From contig DYRB01000228.1 in assembly GCA_020718945.1 (NCBI GenBank), positions 1-5,546 on the forward strand: a stretch of DNA of 5,546 nucleotides. Direction: 5' to 3'. The notes beneath the pieces are model-generated. The model made no database searches. It was not told the origin of the DNA and saw only the letters and a program-made list of their open reading frames with translations. The stretch is from Lamprocystis purpurea. Lineage in GTDB: Bacteria; Pseudomonadota; Gammaproteobacteria; Chromatiales; Chromatiaceae. Position 1 is the first letter of the stretch, and every line of letters starts with the position of its first letter. The position numbers were made by a program, and so were the translations under genes. Positions 1-4,739 of this stretch are shown in pieces.

Positions 1-281
1 AAGAACAACGCCTCAAACGCCTCGCGCCGGAACAGCCCAAAAAAGGCGTTCAGGTCCGCCGTGTCGCACCAGGCGGCGTAATACATATGCCTATCGCGGA
101 TATCGCAGGCGACCGCATACCAGTTGAAGCTCTCCGGCAATTGCCTCCATTTCTTGAGGGCGTCCGCACTTGCCGCAAGATAGATTCGGGCGTCTTTGGC
201 GGCCAGTGCGTATTCCTCCGCTATCGCAGCATGCAAGGCGTCCGGAACAAGGACCATATACCAAGTTTGTGTGACTGGCAT
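1..281 (-). CDS. Hypothetical protein, partial (C-terminus beyond left edge)
   Basis: I do not recognise this protein. The minus strand is open from ATG at 281 to the window edge, giving 93 complete codons without a stop. An in-frame TGA lies upstream and there is no ATG, GTG or TTG between it and the ATG, so this start is well defined. A weak AGG lies about 9 bases upstream. The N-terminus reads MPVTQTWYMVLVPDALHAAI. It is followed by an Ala/Glu/Lys stretch that looks helical (about residues 20-50) and an aromatic-rich part containing YAVACDIRDRHMYYAAWCD. No signal peptide or membrane segment is visible. G+C is about 57% by hand count, far below the genes to the right, and codons such as AGG, ATA, CTT and TTG are used freely. 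This suggests foreign or recently acquired DNA. A competing 70-codon frame on the plus strand looks less protein-like. Confidence 0.55.
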   Translation of the reverse strand, partial: MPVTQTWYMVLVPDALHAAIAEEYALAAKDARIYLAASADALKKWRQLPESFNWYAVACDIRDRHMYYAAWCDTADLNAFFGLFRREAFEALF

Positions 282-332
282 ACCGAAGTGCCTAGATGAT
301 CCTTTCCCGTCGCCGGAGCGGCTGATGGAGAG

Positions 333-422
333 TCAGAACGCGTCGAAACGCACCGGTCCGACGGCCTCCCGGGGGGGCACCGTCTGGCGGACGACCCACA
401 GGTTGAGCGAGAACGGCGTCAT
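333..422 (-). other. Short 29-codon open frame overlapping the end of the Uma2 remnant
   Basis: The stop of the Uma2 remnant overlaps an ATG in the arrangement ATGA. That ATG opens a 29-residue frame ending in VRFDAF and a TGA. The peptide (MTPFSLNLWVVRQ near its start) matches no family I know. It could be the tail of another deleted gene fused here, or chance. Only the overlap and the lack of other content support it. From 282 to 716 I see no intact gene. Confidence 0.2.
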
Positions 423-562
423 GGGAGAACGGCATCGGTTAGGGCGTCTGGGTCCAGGACGCCGGACTCGCCCATACGGAAGTACTCGCCCACGGTGATC
501 GGGTGGCGGCTGGGACCCGGGTCGGACAGCGGTTCGACCCGGGGGGCCTTGGCGGTCGTCAT
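419..562 (-). pseudogene. Uma2-family (DUF820) gene remnant, N-terminal 47 codons
   Basis: The frame starts at ATG 562 and encodes 47 residues. After a variable head, residues 20-40 read HPITVGEYFRMGESGVLDPDA. This resembles the N-terminus of Uma2-family proteins, where an H-x-(F/I/L)-T-V-x-E-Y-x-x-M-x-E-x-G-(I/V)-L-x-P-D segment precedes the first acidic residues of a restriction-endonuclease-like fold. Intact members are about 190 residues and continue with an E-L-(I/V)-x-G-E-I segment. Here the match ends right after PDA, and seven unrelated codons lead to TGA. The acidic active-site residues are therefore missing. The ribosome binding site is intact, so a short peptide may still be made. 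A 16-bp imperfect tandem duplication at 409-440 spans the stop, but removing one unit does not restore a Uma2-like frame, so a deletion is more likely than a slippage error. Assignment rests on one segment recognised by eye. Confidence 0.55.
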
Positions 563-716
563 GCGATACCCCTCCTGCGTAGTTGAGGCGGAGATTAGCC
601 CAGGCAGGCGGGCAGGGAAAGCGGTACCTGAGCGGGTCCCGCCAATCGCCCCACCGGGGATGAGGCGGCATCAAGCCGCGCCCGCTCTACGGCCCCCAGG
701 TCCAGGCAGGTCCGTC
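563..716. other. Gene-free spacer between two gene remnants
   Basis: This stretch lies between the end of the truncated regulator and the start of the Uma2 remnant. No frame in it looks like protein. It contains a small hairpin, GCGGC-ATCAA-GCCGC at 665-679, without a T-tract. I find no convincing promoter for the Uma2 remnant. It may be the outer flank of an insertion or deletion that replaced most of the regulator gene. Confidence 0.35.
569..576 (-). promoter_or_regulatory. Strong Shine-Dalgarno of the Uma2 remnant
   Basis: On the minus strand AGGAGGGG stands 6 bases before the ATG at 562. It is the best ribosome binding site in the window and confirms that start, although the gene behind it is broken. 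Confidence 0.7.
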
Positions 717-824
717 TCACGGGTGATCGAGGGAATGACGCCCCTCGTCCAGGATGCGGGTGAGGGTTGCCAGGGACTGGGGCTCGTCATCCACGATCAG
801 GATGGTGGGGCGGTTGCTGGTCAT
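717..824 (-). pseudogene. hupR: Truncated response regulator (NtrC-type HupR/HoxA-like), N-terminal fragment
   Basis: The ATG at 824 overlaps the hupK stop as ATGA. The frame encodes 35 residues beginning MTSNRPTILIVDDEPQSLAT and continuing LTRILDE, then GRHSLDHP and a stop. A beta strand (TILIV), the acidic pair D12-D13 and the first helix are the standard start of a receiver domain. The DDEPQSLATL wording resembles HupR/HoxA, the sigma-54-type activators of uptake hydrogenase operons, which are about 480 residues. The phosphoacceptor Asp (near residue 53), the AAA+ domain and the DNA-binding domain are all absent. After ILDE the sequence diverges, placing the break near 740. Position directly after hupK supports a hydrogenase regulator, but so short a fragment could come from another receiver protein. 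The gene cannot encode a working regulator here. Confidence 0.65.
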
Positions 825-2023
825 GGGGCCTCGCCGTCCACCAGTTCCAGCGCATAGCCGACGCAGGGGTCCACCGCCTCGACCAGCAGCCCGACCAGGG
901 CGGACAACTCCGGCCCCGCCGTCAGCCCCAGGAGGCCGCGGGCCAGGACCCCGTCCGGGTGGAAGTTCCACTCGGTGGGGGCCAGGATGCGGTAGCCGCG
1001 CACCTGCCCGGCGTCGATCTCGACCCGATGGACCAGCCGCCCGCGGGCCGCCTCCACCTGGCCTATGCCGCTGCCCTCCATGATCTGTGGCCCTGCCATC
1101 GGGGTCGCCGGGGCCAGGTTCGCCAGGGCCTCGGCCAGGCGCCCCGGGAGCCCGGCCAGTTCCACCAGGCGGGCGGCCAGCCGGGTCAGCAGGCCATTGC
1201 CCTGGCGCGCCATCAGGTCGGCGATCAGCGGCGTGCCGGCCACCCGGGCCAGGGCCCCGGTCTCCCGCGGCCCGCCGTCCCAGGTGGGGCGGGCGATGAA
1301 GGCGTCGGCGTCGGGGCCGGCGAGGCGGCGGTCCAACTCGGCCGCGTCGGTCTCGCCCAACAGCCCGACGGGCGCGGCGGCCAGCCCGGACCAGCCCAGG
1401 TCCGAGACCCGGGCGATCAGCCGAGCGCCCAGGGAGCGGCCCTCCGCGGCCCAGGCGTCCAGGCCATCGCCGTCGCGGACCTGGATCAGCCAGGCCGCCG
1501 CGGGCAGGCCCAGGACCGAGCCCGCCAGCACCGAATCCAGCAGGGCCAGGACCTCAGCGACCCGCTGGCGGTCCGGGGTCAGGCGGCCGCCACCCAGGAC
1601 GAAGCCGTCCCCGGCCGGGTACAGGGCCTGGGCGAACTCCCCCCGCAGCCGCCCGGTCAGGGCCAGGGCTAGGGGGTCCGGGGGCTCGCCGAGCCAGGGG
1701 GCCCAGCCCAGCAGGCAACGCAGCAGGTGCTCCCGGGCGGTCTCCGCCAGGACCAGGGCCTCCCGGGCCCGGCGCTGGGCACTGGTCGGCTCTACCCCGA
1801 GCGCAGCCTCCGCGGCCCCGACCGCGGCGGCGGCCTGGGCGGTGGCGCAGACGCTGTAGAGCAGGGGCAGGGTCCCAAGGACCTGGGCCACGGGCTTCCC
1901 GATGAAGATGCGCGCGACCCCGAGCGGGCGGCTGGAGCGGATCTCTACCCGGGCGACCTTGCCCGCGGCCAGGTCCAGGCGGATCCCCAGGCCCCCCTCG
2001 GTGCCGCATAGGAGGGCGGTCAC
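821..2023 (-). CDS. hupK: HupK/HoxV-type hydrogenase maturation scaffold
   Basis: HupK/HoxV proteins are cytoplasmic relatives of the [NiFe]-hydrogenase large subunit. They take part in assembly of the Fe(CN)2CO part of the active site before it is delivered to the real large subunit. This one has 400 residues. The start chosen is GTG 2023, whose GTGA overlaps the stop of the upstream gene; the open frame further upstream is only a shadow of that gene. Large-subunit-like segments are LLYSVCATAQ (55-64, the place of the first CxxC), ETAREHLLRC (94-103), GSGIGQVEAARGRL (317-330), ILAPTEWNFHPDG (346-358) and AVDPCVGYALE (383-393, the place of the C-terminal DPCxxC). One Cys of each pair is kept (C59 and C387) and the other is Tyr (Y56 and Y390), so a complete NiFe site cannot form. 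No C-terminal processing extension is seen. The gene is coupled to the thioredoxin-like gene before it and the regulator fragment after it. Confidence 0.85.
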   Translation of the reverse strand: MTALLCGTEGGLGIRLDLAAGKVARVEIRSSRPLGVARIFIGKPVAQVLGTLPLLYSVCATAQAAAAVGAAEAALGVEPTSAQRRAREALVLAETAREHLLRCLLGWAPWLGEPPDPLALALTGRLRGEFAQALYPAGDGFVLGGGRLTPDRQRVAEVLALLDSVLAGSVLGLPAAAWLIQVRDGDGLDAWAAEGRSLGARLIARVSDLGWSGLAAAPVGLLGETDAAELDRRLAGPDADAFIARPTWDGGPRETGALARVAGTPLIADLMARQGNGLLTRLAARLVELAGLPGRLAEALANLAPATPMAGPQIMEGSGIGQVEAARGRLVHRVEIDAGQVRGYRILAPTEWNFHPDGVLARGLLGLTAGPELSALVGLLVEAVDPCVGYALELVDGEAP

Positions 2024-3393
2024 GGTCCAGGCCCCGGATCGGCTATGACCTGGTCCAACCCCGGGCCTTTGCCCGCGGCCACTTGCGGCGGCGGTGCTGC
2101 CGGCTCCGCCACCAGGGCCTCGATGACCGCCACCGCCTCGGGGTCGTCCCAGGCGATGGCGTTGTTGACCGAGTAGCGCACCCGCCCGGCCCGGTCCACC
2201 AGGAAGGAACTGGGGAAGGCGAAGACCTGCCAGTCCCCGGAGACCCGACCGTCGTCGTCCAGCAGGACCGGGAAGTCCACGTGGACCCGGCGCATAAAAC
2301 CCAGCACCTGCTCGGCCCCCTCGCGGAAGTTGACCGAGACGATGCGGAAGTCCCCGGGGCTGAAGCGCGCCGCCAGGCGGTTCATGGAGGGGATCTCCTC
2401 CACGCAGGGCGGGCACCAGGTGGCCCAGAAATTGACCAGCACCACGCTGCCCTTCAGGTCCGGGAGCCCCAGCTCCCGCCCCAGGCCGTCGCGCAGCCGC
2501 AACCCAGGCGGGGCAGTGGCCGGACGCTGGACCAGGCCCAGGACCTTGGCCTGTGGTGCCAAGGGCGCTGCCTGCGGACTCAGGTCCACCGCGGCAGGGA
2601 CGGCGGCCTGGGTCGCCGCCAACAGCCGGGCGGCGGCGGCCAGTTCCGCCGGGAGCCGGGCGACCGCGGCGTCGCGGGTCAGGTCCTCCCCCGGGGGCTC
2701 CATGGGGTACCAGTCCCGCACCCCTGGGACCAGGCGAACAAAGGCCGGGGCCCCACCCTGCCACAGGGCCTCGAACACCGGGCCCATGCGCCGGCGCAGG
2801 GCCCCCAGCTCGGGTTGCAGGATCAGGGTCGGGTAGCCGGTGGACCGGACTATGGGGTCCAGCTCCGGCTCGTCGCCGGCCGCCGGGGCCGGGCCGAACA
2901 GGTTGGGGTAGAGCAGCACGGCCCCGGCCAGGCGCGTCGGCCCCGGGTGCCCCGCCTGCCATTGGTGGAGCCCGCGCAGCAGGGGCAGGGCCATGCGGTC
3001 ATGGCCCAGGAGCAGGACCCGCCTGGGGCTCTGCGCCAGGGCCGCCTCGATCAAGGCCGCAATGCTGGCCCCGGGCAGGGTGCGCAGGACCTCGTTGGAG
3101 CGGGGCAGGAAGGCCGCATCCAATGGGTTGGTCAGCCACACCTCGATGCCCGCGGCATGCAGCTCGGCCAGGGTGCGGACCACCCCCGGGCGGTCCCGCT
3201 CCAGATCCTGGGGCCAGAGGACCAGCAGGTCGCCGTCGGCGGGCAGGGTCTCGACCTGGACCTCCTGATCCAGGCTGTCGGTCAGGGTCAGTTCCTCGCC
3301 GGTGGCCCATGCGGCCCAGGCAAGCGCCGCCAGACACAGGGCCGGGCACAGGGCCAGGGCGGGACGGCGAACCGGGACGACGGGGTGGGACAT
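2020..3393 (-). CDS. Exported alpha/beta-hydrolase-like protein with C-terminal TlpA-type thioredoxin domain
   Basis: The 457-residue product starts at ATG 3393. An in-frame ATG at 3471 is less likely because it puts 26 polar residues before the signal peptide. Residues 1-30 have basic RR then a hydrophobic run ending AWAAWA, a Sec signal peptide, so the protein probably acts in the periplasm. Residues about 51-265 look like an alpha/beta-hydrolase: strands LLVLW and VLLLG, and YPTLILQ before a late loop. The nucleophile elbow is G130-H-D-R-M134 instead of G-x-S-x-G, so ordinary hydrolase activity is doubtful. Residues about 297-430 form a TlpA/ResA-type domain: VVLVNFWATWCPPC (C327, C330), EEIPSMNRL, and the cis-Pro loop FAFPSSFLVD (P394). 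Such domains reduce or exchange disulfides, often in cytochrome or metal-cofactor assembly. The tail (431-457) is Pro/Ala/Gly-rich. The stop overlaps the GTG of hupK, so both are probably co-translated. Substrate is unknown; a link to hydrogenase biogenesis is inferred from position only. Confidence 0.8.
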   Translation of the reverse strand: MSHPVVPVRRPALALCPALCLAALAWAAWATGEELTLTDSLDQEVQVETLPADGDLLVLWPQDLERDRPGVVRTLAELHAAGIEVWLTNPLDAAFLPRSNEVLRTLPGASIAALIEAALAQSPRRVLLLGHDRMALPLLRGLHQWQAGHPGPTRLAGAVLLYPNLFGPAPAAGDEPELDPIVRSTGYPTLILQPELGALRRRMGPVFEALWQGGAPAFVRLVPGVRDWYPMEPPGEDLTRDAAVARLPAELAAAARLLAATQAAVPAAVDLSPQAAPLAPQAKVLGLVQRPATAPPGLRLRDGLGRELGLPDLKGSVVLVNFWATWCPPCVEEIPSMNRLAARFSPGDFRIVSVNFREGAEQVLGFMRRVHVDFPVLLDDDGRVSGDWQVFAFPSSFLVDRAGRVRYSVNNAIAWDDPEAVAVIEALVAEPAAPPPQVAAGKGPGLDQVIADPGPGP

Positions 3394-3493
3394 GGCGGCT
3401 CGGGTTGGGCGAAATGTCTGAGGCCAGAGCTTGCCGGGGTATCGAGCCCGACTCAAGCCCTGAGCACACAAAAAGGGGGTGAAAAGGTCGGGA
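3394..3493. promoter_or_regulatory. Divergent intergenic region upstream of the thioredoxin-hupK operon
   Basis: The leftward operon must start transcription here or by run-through from the right, which the opposing strong unit makes unlikely. I see no convincing sigma-70 pair on the minus strand. A TGGC that might suggest a sigma-54 site lacks the matching GC at the right distance. The ATG at 3393 has only a weak GAG upstream. The region is marked because a regulator of hydrogenase genes would be expected to bind here, not because a site is visible. Confidence 0.3.
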
Positions 3494-3522
3494 TTGACAT
3501 TCGTATATTAGCGAATTATTAT
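3494..3522 (+). promoter_or_regulatory. Strong sigma-70 promoter of the small repeated-domain protein gene
   Basis: A perfect -35 TTGACA (3494-3499) is followed after exactly 17 bases by TATTAT (3517-3522), five of six matches to the -10 consensus. Transcription would start near 3529, leaving a leader of about 25 bases. The spacer is AT-rich in an otherwise very G+C-rich region. This is by far the best promoter in the window and predicts high expression unless it is repressed. Confidence 0.85.
3499..3516. promoter_or_regulatory. Inverted repeat in the promoter spacer, candidate operator
   Basis: ATTCG (3499-3503) and CGAAT (3512-3516) form a perfect 5-bp inverted repeat with 8 bases between them. 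It lies exactly between the -35 and -10 hexamers, where a bound dimer would block RNA polymerase. The ATTC...GAAT outline recalls operators of ArsR-family repressors, but the spacing does not let me assign a regulator. The repeat is short enough to arise by chance in AT-rich DNA. Confidence 0.4.
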
Positions 3523-3554
3523 ATTGCCAACATCAATCTAATCGGAGCATCACC

Positions 3555-3902
3555 ATGCTGAAATCCACCCTGATCGTTGGGGCCGTCGCCCTGGCCCTGT
3601 TTGCCGCCGAGCCGCAGGCTGACCAGACCTCCGTTTCCACCACCGAGACTATGGTGGCGATGGTCAGTCCTGAGGTCACTGGCGAGTTCCCGACCGCGGA
3701 GATGGAGGCCCAGTTCAACGCCTACCTGGCCTGGACCAAGACTCAGGGCCTGAGCCGCCTGGTCGCCTACGAGCCGCGCACCGGGGCCGCGGACGTCCTG
3801 CCGAACGCCGACATGCGCGACGCCTTCGAGGACTACCTCACATGGGCTGTGAAGAGCGGCCGCAGCCCCTATCACGCCTTCACTGTGAAGAGCTTCGACT
3901 AA
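3555..3902 (+). CDS. Small protein with N-terminal signal/anchor and two internal repeats, unknown function
   Basis: I do not recognise this 115-residue family. The start ATG 3555 has GGAG (3544-3547) 7 bases upstream and lies just downstream of a near-consensus promoter, so the gene is convincing despite its size. Residues 1-18 (MLKSTLIVGAVALALFAA) form a signal peptide or membrane anchor with one Lys. Residues 23-44 are Ser/Thr/Val-rich. Residues 45-72 and 82-109 are two copies of one unit. The shared pattern is P-x-A-(E/D)-M-x3-F-x2-Y-L-x-W-x4-G-x-S-x3-A-(Y/F), at an offset of 37 residues. Each unit probably starts with a helix carrying the F, Y, L and W on one face. There is no Cys in the mature part and no obvious catalytic motif, so a structural, binding or inhibitory role is more likely than an enzyme. 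The gene is monocistronic, closed by a strong terminator. Export and high expression are inferences. Confidence 0.8.
   Translation: MLKSTLIVGAVALALFAAEPQADQTSVSTTETMVAMVSPEVTGEFPTAEMEAQFNAYLAWTKTQGLSRLVAYEPRTGAADVLPNADMRDAFEDYLTWAVKSGRSPYHAFTVKSFD
3687..3881 (+). repeat. Internal duplication within the small protein gene (two 28-codon units)
   Basis: Unit 1 is codons 45-72 (3687-3770) and unit 2 is codons 82-109 (3798-3881). Identical residues include P46/P83, A48/A85, M50/M87, F54/F91, Y57/Y94, L58/L95, W60/W97, G65/G102, S67/S104 and A71/A108. The DNA has diverged, so the duplication is old and kept at the protein level. Confidence 0.75.
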
Positions 3903-3929
3903 GGACCCAGCGTCCACGGAGGGCCCTGC

Positions 3930-3971
3930 CGGGGCCGGATCGGGGACACCCGGTCCGGCCCCGCAGTTTTT
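3930..3971 (+). terminator. Rho-independent terminator of the small protein gene
   Basis: CGGGGCCGGATCGGG (3930-3944) pairs with CCCGGTCCGGCCCCG (3949-3963) over 15 positions with a single T-G wobble and a GACA loop. The sequence CAG and five T residues (3967-3971) follow. It lies 27 bases after the TAA at 3900-3902. It should end the short transcript efficiently and insulate the phosphatase genes downstream. Confidence 0.88.
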
Positions 3972-3994
3972 GGCCCCAACCCGCCCTTGGACCA

Positions 3995-4023
3995 TTGGTA
4001 AGACCATCGCATCAGGCTAGGAT
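3995..4023 (+). promoter_or_regulatory. Probable sigma-70 promoter of the phosphatase-gpmA operon
   Basis: TTGGTA (3995-4000) and TAGGAT (4018-4023) are 17 bases apart, each with four of six consensus matches. The site sits between the terminator and the first gene, as expected. Transcription would begin near 4030, which argues against a TTG start at 4029 and for the ATG at 4107. Confidence 0.5.
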
Positions 4024-4030
4024 GGGTATT

Positions 4031-4071
4031 GGCCGCCCCGGCGGCCGGGCTGCGCCGGATCTCCCCGGCGC
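4031..4071 (+). other. Two stem-loops in the 5' leader of the phosphatase operon
   Basis: GGCCGC-CCCG-GCGGCC (4031-4046) and GCGCCGG-ATCTCC-CCGGCGC (4052-4071) are perfect inverted repeats, 6 and 7 bp, side by side in the predicted leader of about 77 bases. No T-tract follows, so they are not terminators. They could stabilise the transcript or affect translation, but short G+C-rich hairpins are common at this base composition. Confidence 0.35.
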
Positions 4072-4106
4072 CCATCTTCGATCCCCAGGCGACCCGCCAC
4101 CTAGCC

Positions 4107-4739
4107 ATGTTGACCCGCATCTGCATAGTCCGCCACGGCGAGACGGACTGGAATGTCGAGAAACGCATCCAAGGCCACATCGACATACCGCTGAACGCCA
4201 CCGGCCGCGCCCAGGCCCTGGCCATGGCCTTCAACGCCGGCCACCACCACTTCACGGCCCTCTACAGCAGCGACCTGGGCCGCGCCCAGGAGACCGCCGG
4301 GGCCCTGGCCGAGCGCGAGGGGCTGCCGGTGCGCCTCCTGCCCCAACTGCGCGAGCGCCACTACGGTATCTTCCAGGGCATCACCGCGGCGGAGGGGGCG
4401 GTCCGCTACCCCGAGGCCCATGCCCACTATGTCGCCCGCGACCCCCACTACGACTTCGAGACCGGGGAGTCCATGCTCGCCTTCGCCGCCCGGGTGGCCG
4501 AGGGCATCGCCTGGATGGTCCGCCACCACCAGGGTGAGACCCTGTGCGCCGTCGCCCATGGGGGTGTGCTGGACATCCTCTACCGGCGCGCCACCGGCCG
4601 CCCCCTGGAGACCCCGCGGGACTTCGTCATCCCCAACGCCGCCCTAAACTGGTTCCACTTCGATGCCGGCGGCTGGCACCTGGAGAAGTGGGGCGACCGG
4701 CATCACCTGACCCAGGTGCTGGTCGAGACCCCGGAATGA
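4107..4739 (+). CDS. Histidine phosphatase family protein (phosphoglycerate-mutase-like)
   Basis: The 210-residue product belongs to the histidine phosphatase superfamily, cytoplasmic enzymes that move or remove phosphate through a phosphohistidine. The signature ICIVRHGETDWN gives R9, the phospho-accepting H10 and G11. The other pocket residues are R59 in SSDLGRAQETA, E83 in LRERHYGIFQG and the second histidine H151 in AVAHGGVLDIL. The length fits GpmB/CobC/PhoE-type phosphatases, and the long insert typical of true GpmA mutases is missing, so a phosphatase acting on a small phospho-ester is more likely than glycolytic mutase activity. The substrate cannot be read from the sequence. I prefer ATG 4107 because the signature then begins at residue 5, as usual. 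The upstream TTG at 4029 would add 26 unlikely residues and lies at the predicted transcription start. The ribosome binding site is weak. The stop overlaps the gpmA start. Confidence 0.88.
   Translation: MLTRICIVRHGETDWNVEKRIQGHIDIPLNATGRAQALAMAFNAGHHHFTALYSSDLGRAQETAGALAEREGLPVRLLPQLRERHYGIFQGITAAEGAVRYPEAHAHYVARDPHYDFETGESMLAFAARVAEGIAWMVRHHQGETLCAVAHGGVLDILYRRATGRPLETPRDFVIPNAALNWFHFDAGGWHLEKWGDRHHLTQVLVETPE

Noticed and set aside
87..299. 70-codon plus-strand frame at the left edge
   Set aside because: The minus-strand frame is open across the whole edge, has a defined start and looks more protein-like.
665..679. GCGGC-ATCAA-GCCGC hairpin as a terminator of the truncated regulator
   Set aside because: The stem is 5 bp and no T-tract follows on either strand.
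767..1859. Plus-strand frames across hupK
   Set aside because: Low-complexity Gly/Pro/Arg/Ala translations antisense to a recognised gene.
2024..2962. Long upstream extension of the hupK reading frame
   Set aside because: It overlaps the thioredoxin gene in another frame and is Gly/Pro/Arg-rich nonsense; hupK similarity begins only after GTG 2023.
3400..3450. Possible sigma-54 promoter before the thioredoxin-hupK operon
   Set aside because: A TGGC is present but no GC is found at the required distance for the -12 element.
3394..3471. Upstream ATG at 3471 for the thioredoxin protein
   Set aside because: It would place a polar Arg-rich stretch before the signal peptide; ATG 3393 gives a standard signal peptide.
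2083..3561. 492-codon plus-strand frame
   Set aside because: It lies antisense to the thioredoxin gene, is Gln/Gly/Arg-rich, has no family motif, and only reflects high G+C content.
3519..4007. 162-codon minus-strand frame
   Set aside because: Antisense to the small protein gene and its terminator, which have much better supporting signals.
4029..4106. TTG start at 4029 for the first phosphatase
   Set aside because: It would coincide with the predicted transcription start and add 26 residues before the RHG signature, which normally lies near the N-terminus.
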